A stretch of DNA of 64,000 nt, taken from contig NZ_JAGGPM010000029.1 in NCBI RefSeq assembly GCF_018613835.1, positions 62,001 to 126,000 of the forward strand, read 5' to 3'. Below, piece after piece: positions 16,628 to 24,444 of the stretch. Position 1 is the first letter of the stretch. Each line of letters begins with the position of its first letter. The stretch comes from Arthrobacter sp. ISL-5 (GTDB taxonomy: Bacteria > Actinomycetota > Actinomycetes > Actinomycetales > Micrococcaceae). The notes under the pieces were generated by a model that had not been told where the DNA came from, ran no database searches, and saw nothing but the letters and a program-made list of their open reading frames with translations. A program made the translations under genes and the position numbers.

Positions 16628-19110
16628 GACTCCTTCGTGTACCGCTGGGTTATTTGGACTTCACGGTCGCCATCGGCCAGGCAGAACTCCGCCCCGTGTA
16701 GGTGAGAGGACAGAAGCCGGGAGGCTCGAACACGTTCCAAACGTGGTGCGGTCACATCAATGAGGTCAGTGACGCCTATGTGGTCGTCTACGCAGGCCAA
16801 GGCCTCCCGGATCAATGGAAAGTCCAAGGACACTCGGCTCATAGTCGTTCCATCTGTCCCGATCACCAGGAGGACTTGCTCACCCTGTCCTTGCCGATCG
16901 GTGGAAAGTTCTGGTTCCCTGACGCGGACAGCGAGCTTCGGCGTCGCGGTTCTTCCGGTAATTGGCTCCGTCCTGCTGTCGAATAGCGGCAAGAGGGACG
17001 AGCCAGATTCAGTCGGATTCCGCTTGGGCCTGATGAGGGTACGCAGCGGAGACTTCAAATCATCCGGAAGGTGTGGGGACTGCACCCAGGTTCTGATTAG
17101 CATGTCCACCTCGCGCCGAAACGCACAGATCCCGTGGGACACAGCGTATAGGCGCGTCAGGTAGGCCCCATACCAGCCCGTGGCTTCCAACCGCTTCTCG
17201 TCTTTGAGGTGTGGCGACTGCAGTAACTGACAGAAAGCCTCGTCGAGACGCCGGTCAAAGTCGGTCACGACAGCGTGTAATGGACCATCTTCTACTGCCG
17301 AATCAAGCAGGCTCTGTAGCGGCGTCCCGTCCGAGGCGTGGACGCCGAAAGCGTCAGAAATACGAGTGGCCCAGCCTTCTCCCGGCGCATCGGGGTTCGA
17401 ACCTGGTACGGCATCGCTGACTGGGTCGACTGGGATGAGGAGCTTCAGGACTGGATCCCGCATTGAGCCGTCCGGTGCTGCCGAGCGCTCCCCCGCACCA
17501 AAGATGCTCTGGTTGAACCTAAGCGCCGACAGGATTCGCATGCGTTCAAAATCTTCCTCCGCCCCCAGGCCTGATGGCTGGTTGGCCATGACAAACTCGC
17601 CCAAGTGTTCTCGAGGCATCCGGGATGGCGCATCACCCACCAAAGCGCGAGTCAGGAAACCCCAAAGTTCCCGATAGGTCATGCGGGTTGCCGACATTAA
17701 CTCAGCGCTTCGTGCCATGGTCAACAGCCCTGACCGTACCAACGGTGAGCGGAGCGATTGCAGATTGGCCCCAAGGGGGTCGACAACGGTCTCCAACACG
17801 TGTCCTTGGGGATCGCTCACCGCCTCTTCGACAGCCTTCAAGACATTGACCAGCAAGTCGGCTGCTGGGGCCCGAGTCGCTTCCATTCCTGGACGCTGCG
17901 TCAGGGGCACAATCCGATATTCTTCAGCGGACACGCTGGAATCGGCCCCGATGCTTATGGCGGGACGTTCCTCGAAAAGTGAGCATTCGTCAACGAACAC
18001 TGCCATTACATTGGCGACGTGCTCACCCATGTGACTCAGCCTGGCGGAACGGACAAAGTCCTGTCCGGTCACGCCAGTCACTTGCCACGACGACTCAATT
18101 GGGCCGGTCAGCGGAGAACCGTACAGCCAGCGCACGAGTACGTCTCCCGCGGTCCAGTCCGCCGAATCGCGGAGCCGAGACTCTGACATCTCCTCAACAA
18201 GGACGCCTCTATTCACGCATGCCATCAAATGGCGCGAACGGGAAGGGAGGACCGCTTCCATGCCGACGCCGACGACCCGATCAATGTCTGACGTGAGTGG
18301 AGCCCGCTCGGAAGCCTCCAAGTTGATCGTGGCGTCGTTGACGACGACTAGATCAGACAGCGTCCCCTCGTAGTCGTAGATTCGATGCGCCAATCCTTCT
18401 TCGAGCTCGCTCATGAGGCGCATGCCATGTACGACGTGTGCTGTGGCATGGGATTTTCCCGCGCCTGGCCCTCCGACCAGGAACAGGAATCGCGGAGGGC
18501 GCCCAGCAGATACGCCCGACTTCAGCCACTCACAGGCCTCTTCTACGCCGGCGGGACGTAGTGCAGACGGCCAAGATGAATCCACTGGGTGGTCGGGCCG
18601 CGCCGCGACGTCGGTCCCTCCCGTCGCGCGATCCCACAGCCCTGCGAGGCCATACCAGGAATTACCAATCTTTGTTTCTGGGGTTGAAGCAGACAACGGG
18701 CCTCTTTCGTTGAAGGCTGCGGCGGACTGTGCAGCAATACCGGGGGTATCCGACGAAGATAACATCCCGCCGACGGGGGGTGGACGTTTGACGCCGCTTG
18801 AGCGTTTGCTCTCCGCACCAACCTCACCAAGAACGGCCGCACGTAAGGCCTCCTGTACATGGCTACGCGGCTTGTAACCCGCTACATATGGGAGGCCGGC
18901 CTCCGCAAGGACATGGCTGATATTGCAGAATTTGAACTCGATGGAGCCCTTGCTGCGGCCTGTAAGCGATTGAACGTGTCGGTTGTGGGCAATTTTCGAG
19001 TAGGCCGCGCCACGCGTCTCTTGTTCAAGCATTGAAAAATAAGCGCTCACAAGCGCACGTGTCTCGTCATCGTTCCACGGTTTCGATTCCCCCACATCGA
19101 CAACATACAT
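16624..19110 (-). CDS. 828-aa P-loop NTPase with N-terminal RSKGS-type domain (DptF-like position)
   Basis: The N-terminal ~90 residues (WNDDETRALVSAYFSMLEQE, then GRSKGSIEFKFCNISHVLAE and LPYVAGYKPRSHVQEAL) match a small domain I know from the N-termini of HNH/DUF3883-type restriction proteins. A linker follows, then a P-loop NTPase with Walker A FLVGGPGAGKSHAT at ~212-220 and later ANVMAVFVDECSLFEE, which may be Walker B. The remaining ~450 residues are unassigned. Start: ATG 19110 with an in-frame stop four codons upstream. It overlaps the 472-aa gene by 4 bp. DptF, the ATPase that begins DptFGH cassettes, is shorter (~550 aa). The upstream intergenic region now holds a 5-kb IS nest, so its expression may be altered. 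Confidence 0.65.
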   Translation of the reverse strand: MYVVDVGESKPWNDDETRALVSAYFSMLEQETRGAAYSKIAHNRHVQSLTGRSKGSIEFKFCNISHVLAEAGLPYVAGYKPRSHVQEALRAAVLGEVGAESKRSSGVKRPPPVGGMLSSSDTPGIAAQSAAAFNERGPLSASTPETKIGNSWYGLAGLWDRATGGTDVAARPDHPVDSSWPSALRPAGVEEACEWLKSGVSAGRPPRFLFLVGGPGAGKSHATAHVVHGMRLMSELEEGLAHRIYDYEGTLSDLVVVNDATINLEASERAPLTSDIDRVVGVGMEAVLPSRSRHLMACVNRGVLVEEMSESRLRDSADWTAGDVLVRWLYGSPLTGPIESSWQVTGVTGQDFVRSARLSHMGEHVANVMAVFVDECSLFEERPAISIGADSSVSAEEYRIVPLTQRPGMEATRAPAADLLVNVLKAVEEAVSDPQGHVLETVVDPLGANLQSLRSPLVRSGLLTMARSAELMSATRMTYRELWGFLTRALVGDAPSRMPREHLGEFVMANQPSGLGAEEDFERMRILSALRFNQSIFGAGERSAAPDGSMRDPVLKLLIPVDPVSDAVPGSNPDAPGEGWATRISDAFGVHASDGTPLQSLLDSAVEDGPLHAVVTDFDRRLDEAFCQLLQSPHLKDEKRLEATGWYGAYLTRLYAVSHGICAFRREVDMLIRTWVQSPHLPDDLKSPLRTLIRPKRNPTESGSSLLPLFDSRTEPITGRTATPKLAVRVREPELSTDRQGQGEQVLLVIGTDGTTMSRVSLDFPLIREALACVDDHIGVTDLIDVTAPRLERVRASRLLSSHLHGAEFCLADGDREVQITQRYTKES

Positions 19111-19262
19111 GGCTCGAAGTTATTAGGCATATTCGACGCAAATATCTCGGTACCTGGTGCCCTGTGGCCACACACCGAGCCCCATACGCGGAAAGCATCG
19201 GTTAGCCCGCCTGTTGGCGAAGGGGAATCCGAGCGAGCGGCCGAGGAACGCCAGCACGCACA

Positions 19263-19270
19263 GTGTTAGG
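19263..19270. repeat. Target-site duplication of outer ISL3 (GTGTTAGG), left copy
   Basis: GTGTTAGG is repeated exactly at 24304-24311 on the far side of the element. Confidence 0.92.
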
Positions 19271-19313
19271 GGCTCTTCATGGTTCGTGGTGAATTCTCAG
19301 CCGTGATGGAGGT

Positions 19314-20650
19314 TCATGCCGCTGTTCTTGCGGCACTGCGCAACAGGATACGCGTCTTGTAGTTGCGTGCGTTGGTGAATCCCCGGCCTGTCCGTTTTAT
19401 GTGCTTGATCGCGGTGTTGTTGGCTTCTACTTTCGCCGTTGTCGCGCCTGTGACGATGAGGACTTCGATCTCCTTCCACCATCGGCAGACCGTGCGCCAG
19501 AGCCGGTTCGTTTCCGGCTGCGCGGCGCGTTCGACCAGTTCCTGCAGGCGGTCTTTCGCGGCGGCGGCGTCGGAAAGTGACCCGGTGGTGAGCAGGGTCC
19601 GGACCTGCTCTTTGTCCAGTCAGGCAGCCTGGAGCTTCCCCGTGGCGTCATCGGTGGCGAAGACGGTGGCGAGCCTGTTCCATGCCCGGTCCGAGAGTGT
19701 GTCCCGCCGCGCAGCAGCAGCCGCCGGTTGGCCCAGACCGGATCGATGGAACGTCCCCGCCGGCCGTGGAACTGCTGGGTGAGGCGTTGACGGACTTCGG
19801 TGAGCATGTCATTGCCGAGCTTGACCAGGTGAAACGCCTCCACCGAGACAGCGGTGCGCGGGAGCCACATCCGCAGGGCCTTGCGGAACGCCGCGGAGGG
19901 GTCGATCGCGACGACCTGCACGCCCAGGCGCCACTGAAGCGGGCGGGCGAAGAGCCAGTCCCCGACGCCCTCGCTGTCGCGGCCGTCCACGATCCCCAGA
20001 ACCTGTCCGGCGTCTAGGTCAACAATGGTTGTCATCCACGGTTCATAGCGTTTCCAGGTTTTGGTAGCCGGGTCGCGAAAGAACCGCACAGACCGGTAGC
20101 GATACTCATCAATGCCGAGCATCCGCGGCGCCAGGGCATCCACGTCCGCAGCGTCAGCGCAGCCGAGTCCAGTGCCCGCTGGACCAGCCACCATGAGACA
20201 CCGAACGAGGAAGCAGCCTCGGCGGCGGCCCTGCCCGATCCGATCACGGCGGCCACGAGGGCGTCCCGGAGTCGGCGGGTGGATCGTGCCCGGCGCGGGA
20301 CCTGGGCGGTCTCCTCGGTGAATGTCGCGGCGCGGGCACTGGTACTCATCGCAGAAGAAGCGGAGCTTGGCCCAGACCACCTCGACCGGGCCAGCGACAG
20401 GAATGTCACGCAGGCGTTGAGGCCGGCGAGAATGAACCCGCCCGCTGATCACACCGCAGGACGGACAGCCGGCCTCGGTGGTGGCTTCGACACGGACCCG
20501 TCGTTGCCCGAACGCGAGCATCTCTGCGTTCGTGACGCGGTAGTCGGGCAGATTGAAAATGGCGGTGGCAGCATCGGCGCGCAGGGAAGTAGGCTCGATC
20601 AAGGCTCGTAGCTCCTGACTCTTGATGAATGCGCAGAGAACATCCATCAC
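19314..20650 (-). pseudogene. ISL3 transposase of element no. 1, multiple frameshifts
   Basis: The protein can be followed only by changing frame at least three times. The N-terminal zinc-finger part (TEAGCPSCGVISGRV, DIPVAGPVEVVWAKLRFFCD) is in one frame, and an HTH/linker part (RARSTRRLRDALVAAVIGSG, ASSFGVSWWLVQRALDSAAL) is in a second. The DDE core (LGIDEYRYRSVRFFRDP, MTTIVDLDAGQVLGIVDGRD, VAIDPSAAFRKALRMWLPRT) returns to the first, and the C-terminal tail (NYKTRILLRSAARTAA then stop at 19314) is in yet another. It is about two-thirds similar to the intact-core copy at 20747. The element cannot move by itself. Confidence 0.9.
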
Positions 20651-20665
20651 AGCAGGGCTACGAGC

Positions 20666-20673
20666 CCTTCAGC
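20666..20673. repeat. Target-site duplication of inner ISL3 (CCTTCAGC), left copy
   Basis: The partner copy is at 24253-24260. Both lie inside ISL3 no. 1, which fixes the order of insertion. Confidence 0.92.
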
Positions 20674-20746
20674 GGCTCTTCGTGGTTGGTGGGGATTTGA
20701 GTTCGTGTCGTTGAAGACAAGGGGGCCCGTGGCCCTGTTGGGATGA

Positions 20747-22034
20747 GTGTGTCTAAGCATTCAACCTGGAACAGGACCACGAGCCTTGCACGAGCCTACC
20801 GGGGTCGCGGCCGACGCTGCCACCATCCTCTTCAACCTGCCCGACTACCGCGTCATCTCCACTTCCGTGACGGCCGGCCGGCGGCGGGTCATCGTCGAAA
20901 CCGACCAGCCGCCGGGCTGCCCGGCCTGCGGCGTCATCTCCTCGCGGCGGAAAGAACGCCGGTTCCAACGGCTCCGCGATATTCCTGTCGCCGGGCCGGT
21001 GGATGTGCTCTGGTCCAAGTACCGCTGGTACTGCGACGAGAGCGCCTGCGACAAGCTGTCGTTCTTTGAATCCACGACCCAGGTCCCACGCCGTGCCAGC
21101 TCCACCAGCCGGCTCCGGGACCAGCTGGTGGACGCCGTCATCCGCTCGGGCAGGGCCGTATCGGAAACAGCCGCCGGCTTCGCCGTGTCCTGGTGGATGG
21201 TGCGTGCGGCGCTGAATGAAGCCTGCCTGCTGCGGTTGCCCGACGTGGACAAGCTCAGTCCCCGGATGCTGGGCATCGACGAACATCGGTTCCGGTCCGT
21301 GCGCTACTTCCAGGACCCGGCAACGAAGGCCTGGACACGGTTCGAGCCCTGGATGACGACCATTGTGGACCTGGACACCGGCCAGGTCCTGGGCGTCGTC
21401 GACGGCCGGGACCACAACGGCGTCGGGGACTGGCTCTTTGCCCGGCCCCTGGCATGGCGTCTGGCGGTGCAGGTCGTGGCAATCGACCCGTCCGCGGCGT
21501 TCCGCAAAGCACTGAGAATGTGGCTGCCCCGGACCGCTGTCGCGGTCGATCACTTCCACCTGATCTCGCTGGCCAACCAAGCCATGACCGAGACCCGGCA
21601 GAACCTCTCCCAACAGGTCAAGGGACGCCGAGGCCGCGCCATCGACAAGGCCTGGGCGCACCGAATGCTGCTGCTGCGCGCCGGCGACACCCTCACCCAG
21701 AGGGCAGCACACCGGCTGGAAGAAGTCTTCGCCGCTGACGATCCGACCGGCACACTCCAGGACGTGTGGAAGGTCAAGGAACAGCTCAGGGCACTGCTGC
21801 GCACCGGCTCCCTGGAGCACGCCGCGGCAGCGAAAGCCGAACTCGAGGAACTGGTCAAGGCAGCCGCGAGGCCGGAGACGAACAGGCTCTACCGCACTGT
21901 CTGCAGGTGGTGGAAGGAAATCGAGGTGCTGGTCATTACCGGAGCTACGACGGGCAAGGTCGAGTCGAACAACACCGCCATCAAAAACATCAAACGCACC
22001 GCGCGCGGGTACCGCAACCCAGACAATTACAAAT
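20747..22034 (+). pseudogene. ISL3 transposase of element no. 2, last codons cut off by IS21
   Basis: The frame from GTG 20747 reads through a full ISL3 transposase. It has the Cys-rich zinc ribbon QPPGCPACGVISS, the HTH region SRLRDQLVDAVIRSG, and the DDE core with LGIDEHRFRSVRYFQDP, MTTIVDLDTGQVLGVVDGRD, VAIDPSAAFRKALRMWLPRT and the late TGKVESNNTAIKNIKR. At 22034 IS21 interrupts the codon run after NPDNYK, and the present frame runs on into IS21 to a stop at 22075. Splicing 22034 to 24170 restores NYKSVILLRSAVRTAA and a TGA at 24208-24210, the same tail as in element no. 1. Only the last ~13 residues are replaced, so activity may not be fully lost. Confidence 0.9.
22030..22034. repeat. Target-site duplication of IS21 (CAAAT), left copy
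   Basis: The partner copy is at 24165-24169. It lies inside the transposase gene of ISL3 no. 2 and rejoins that reading frame exactly when the element is removed. Confidence 0.9.
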
Positions 22035-22099
22035 TGTTAACGCCAACCGAAAATGGGGCCATTAGTGCCAATTGAAAACGGGGCCACGGGGTTGTGGTT

Positions 22100-22858
22100 C
22101 TATTGTGCCGTACTGGCGGCGGGTTGGTGTTTTTTGAGCCGGTAGCTGTTGCCTTTGAGGCTGATGACGTCGGCGTGGTGGACGATCCGGTCGATCATGG
22201 CCGAGGCGATGGTCAGGTCTCCGAATACGTCGCCCCAGCGGGCAAACGCGAGGTTGGACGTCAGGATCATGGAGGCATGTTCGTAGCGACTGGAGACGAG
22301 CTGGAAGAACAGGTTCGCGGCGTCCTGATCAAACGGGATGTAGCCGACCTCGTCGATTATGAGGAGCCCGTAGCGGCGCAGTTTGACCAGTTCGTGGGCG
22401 AGTTTCCCGCGGGAGTGAGCTTCCTGGAGCCGGGCAACCCAGCCGGTGGCGGAGTCGAAAAGAACCCGCTGCCCGGCCTTGGCTGCCTTGATGCCGATGC
22501 CGACCGCGAGGTGGGTTTTGCCGGTGCCGGGAGGCCCGAGCAGGACCACGTTCTTGGCCTCGGAGAGGAAAACGCCGGTGCCCAGATGCGCGATGAGGTT
22601 CCGGTCCGCGGAGGGCTGGTGGTCGAAGTTGAACTCTTCTAGGTCCTTGTGGGCCGGGAACCTCGCGGCCTTGATCCGGGTCGCGGCGCCGGAGGCTTCG
22701 CGCTCGGAGACTTCACGGGAGAGGACCGCGGCGAGGTACTCCTCATGGGACCAGCCGGCGTCTCTGGCCTGGTCCCCGAGCCGGCGGAACCCATCACTGA
22801 TCCGCGGTGCGCGCAGGGCCCGTGCGTAGTACTCGATCTGTGACGGTGTCCCGGTCAT
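22100..22858 (-). CDS. istB: IS21 helper ATPase IstB
   Basis: A 252-aa AAA+ protein that directs the IstA transposase to target DNA. Walker A is VVLLGPPGTGKTHLAVGIG; Walker B is RYGLLIIDEVGYIPFD; sensor-1-like ILTSNLAFARWGDVFGD follows. The N-terminal IstB domain has RDAGWSHEEYLAAVLSREV. Its ATG overlaps the istA stop by 4 bp, the normal coupling in IS21 elements. Length and motifs are intact. Confidence 0.96.
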   Translation of the reverse strand: MTGTPSQIEYYARALRAPRISDGFRRLGDQARDAGWSHEEYLAAVLSREVSEREASGAATRIKAARFPAHKDLEEFNFDHQPSADRNLIAHLGTGVFLSEAKNVVLLGPPGTGKTHLAVGIGIKAAKAGQRVLFDSATGWVARLQEAHSRGKLAHELVKLRRYGLLIIDEVGYIPFDQDAANLFFQLVSSRYEHASMILTSNLAFARWGDVFGDLTIASAMIDRIVHHADVISLKGNSYRLKKHQPAASTAQ

Positions 22859-24096
22859 GAAGCCACTTCCAGGAGGGCCGGCTGCTGGCCGAGGTCGATG
22901 CCGAAGATCTCGTCGTAGGCGGCCAGATCCCGTACCTCCACGGACTCTAACGGTTCGGGTCGGTGCACCCGCTGGGTACGGAAATCGCGCCGCATCACCG
23001 CCGCGCGGGCCACGTGGGCGGGATCGGTCAGGATCAGGTGCCGGGCCCAGACCCTGACGTGGGTGGCGATGATGACACCCTCGTGAGTGACCCAGACCGT
23101 GTCCAGATCAGCGGTGACATCCACGATCCGCCCGATGAACGAGGGGTCCACGGAATAGTCGTTGGAGAACACCCGCACGTAGTAATCCCGCGGCAGCCGC
23201 ACCGCGTTGCGGAACACCGCTTCCGGGGTCACCGGCGGCAGTTCCCGCATCTTCTCCCGGTCCAGGATAATCAGCTCGTCCGGGCGCCCGTGGCGGGACC
23301 GCGAATACCGGTGATTGGCCTTGGGCAGCCAGTCCTCCAGCTGGCCGTTGAAGTCAGAGGGTGACCGGAAGTCCCGGCCGGGCATGAAGCGCTGGCGGAA
23401 GAACCTGTTCATCCGCTCGACCATGCCCTTGGACTCGGGATCCCGCGGCGGGAGCAGTTTGATCTCCAACCCCAGGGAACCCGCGAACGCGGCAACCGGC
23501 TCTGTCGGCCGGCGCCTGCCGATGCCGGACTCGTTGTCCCACAGCAGCCTGGACGGAACCGCTTGCCCGTCCTGCAGCAAAGCCCACATTCCGCCCAGAA
23601 GGTCCGGCGTTGTCCGCGACGGCAGCATCCGTGCCTGGATGAATCCCGAGAACGCCGAGGTCATCACCAGCACCGGTGGCGTGTCGTTCTGGCCCTCACC
23701 GACCGGCAGCGGCTCGTGCGGGAACCAGAGGTCGCACTGGACCTGGAATCCCGGCTCGTGGACCAGTCGGTCCGCCGGGTCAGGCGCGGCGTATTCCGGC
23801 CGGATCGCGGCGACCTTCGCTCGGAACAGCGACGCGGAACCGGACCAGCCCACCCGCTCCGCCAGCGTCGCGGCCGGCATCGTCGGCGTCTTCACCAGCA
23901 ACTCACGCACCCTGGGAGCAAACGCATCAAAACTCGACACTCCGGCTGGCCGCTGATACTTCGGCGCCCGATCCGACGCCAGCGCCCGGTCCACCGTCCC
24001 GCGGGAAACACCCACGATCCTACCGATCTCACGCTTCGAGTGCTTGCCCGTCGAAAACAGGTGGCGTATCTCCGCCCAATCATCCAAATTGATCAC
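22855..24096 (-). CDS. istA: IS21 transposase IstA
   Basis: A 413-aa DDE-type transposase. The N-terminal HTH is KHSKREIGRIVGVSRGTVDR. The integrase core is apparent in FQVQCDLWFPHEPLP (first Asp), PSRLLWDNESGIG (second Asp) and PPRDPESKGMVERMNRFFR (Glu in the ESKGMVER helix). Residues from ~300 onward form the C-terminal beta-barrel-like part. The start at 24096 lies just inside the element's right end. It is intact and has a 4-bp overlap with istB. Confidence 0.95.
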   Translation of the reverse strand: MINLDDWAEIRHLFSTGKHSKREIGRIVGVSRGTVDRALASDRAPKYQRPAGVSSFDAFAPRVRELLVKTPTMPAATLAERVGWSGSASLFRAKVAAIRPEYAAPDPADRLVHEPGFQVQCDLWFPHEPLPVGEGQNDTPPVLVMTSAFSGFIQARMLPSRTTPDLLGGMWALLQDGQAVPSRLLWDNESGIGRRRPTEPVAAFAGSLGLEIKLLPPRDPESKGMVERMNRFFRQRFMPGRDFRSPSDFNGQLEDWLPKANHRYSRSRHGRPDELIILDREKMRELPPVTPEAVFRNAVRLPRDYYVRVFSNDYSVDPSFIGRIVDVTADLDTVWVTHEGVIIATHVRVWARHLILTDPAHVARAAVMRRDFRTQRVHRPEPLESVEVRDLAAYDEIFGIDLGQQPALLEVAS

Positions 24097-24324
24097 CTTC
24101 CATAATGGTCGGTGGCCCTGTTTTCAAATGGCAGAAGCGGTCCTGTTTTCAGTTGGCGTTAACACAAATCGGTTATTCTCTTGAGAAGTGCCGTCCGGAC
24201 GGCGGCATGACGCTCATCCCGGGATTCATTTCCCCACGAACCACCAAGAGCCCCTTCAGCTTAGAAGACACGGAACCTGTTTCACCACCAACCACGAAGG
24301 TCCGTGTTAGGCCTCTGCCCGAAT

Positions 24325-24348
24325 CCCCTTGTCGTCGACGACAAGGGG
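24325..24348. repeat. Perfect 24-bp palindrome
   Basis: CCCCTTGTCGTC is followed immediately by its reverse complement with no loop. It lies in the original gap between the helicase stop (24445) and the 828-aa gene, just outside the IS nest. No T-run follows on either strand, so it is a poor intrinsic terminator. It could be a protein-binding operator. Confidence 0.6.
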
Positions 24349-24444
24349 CGCAACAAACTCAAGCGCTTCGACGAGGGCTCCGTCCGCCGAAAAGTTCCGA
24401 CCTGAAGCGTTGCTGGCGCTCCAGAGCGAGAGTCCGTCACTTGC

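Larger units (their letters stand above)
22035..24164 (-). mobile_element. IS21-family element, complete, innermost
   Basis: The ends are TGTTAACGCCAAC (22035) and its inverted copy ending GGCGTTAACA (24164), beginning TG and ending CA as usual for IS21. Further subterminal repeats containing GTTTTCA/TGAAAAC-like units lie near both ends. The flanking 5 bp CAAAT at 22030-22034 and 24165-24169 is an exact duplication. It carries istA and istB, both intact, and is therefore the youngest and most likely still mobile layer of the nest. Confidence 0.94.
20674..24252 (+). mobile_element. ISL3-family element no. 2, inserted in no. 1 and split by IS21
   Basis: The left end GGCTCTTCGTGGTTGGTGGG is at 20674. 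The right end read on the minus strand from 24252 is GGCTCTTGGTGGTTCGTGGG, two mismatches over the first 21 bp. Flanks are an exact 8-bp duplication: CCTTCAGC at 20666-20673 and 24253-24260. Removing the 2130-bp IS21 and its 5-bp duplication leaves about 1444 bp, the same size as element no. 1. It sits in the opposite orientation to no. 1, close to that element's right end. Confidence 0.93.
19271..24303 (-). mobile_element. ISL3-family element no. 1 (outer, decayed), interrupted by two other IS elements
   Basis: The left end GGCTCTTCATGGTTCGTGG starts at 19271. The right end, read on the other strand from 24303, is GGACCTTCGTGGTTGGTGG, about four mismatches over 23 bp. The 8 bp outside both ends are identical: GTGTTAGG at 19263-19270 and 24304-24311, the duplication length expected of ISL3. 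Subtracting the inner insertion gives an original length of about 1446 bp. The transposase lies on the minus strand and is broken. This was the first insertion; it landed in a ~293-bp gap between the helicase gene and the 828-aa gene. Confidence 0.93.

Noticed and set aside
17388..17408. tRNA T-loop-like GGTTCGAACC
   Set aside because: It lies inside the 828-aa coding frame; no acceptor stem, anticodon arm or CCA partner can be folded around it.
9622..19110. True dnd/dpt phosphorothioation system
   Set aside because: No DndA-E-like sulphur-modification genes (cysteine desulphurase, PAPS-reductase-like DndC) occur in the window; only size and order resemble DptFGH.
20753..21820. Minus-strand open frame of 355 codons inside ISL3 no. 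2
   Set aside because: It is antisense to an unmistakable ISL3 transposase; no motif or start signal.
24312..24444. Possible short coding remnant (plus strand, ending KRFDEGSVRRKVPT)
   Set aside because: About 40 codons with no recognisable family and no start; the string contains the palindrome and may be chance.
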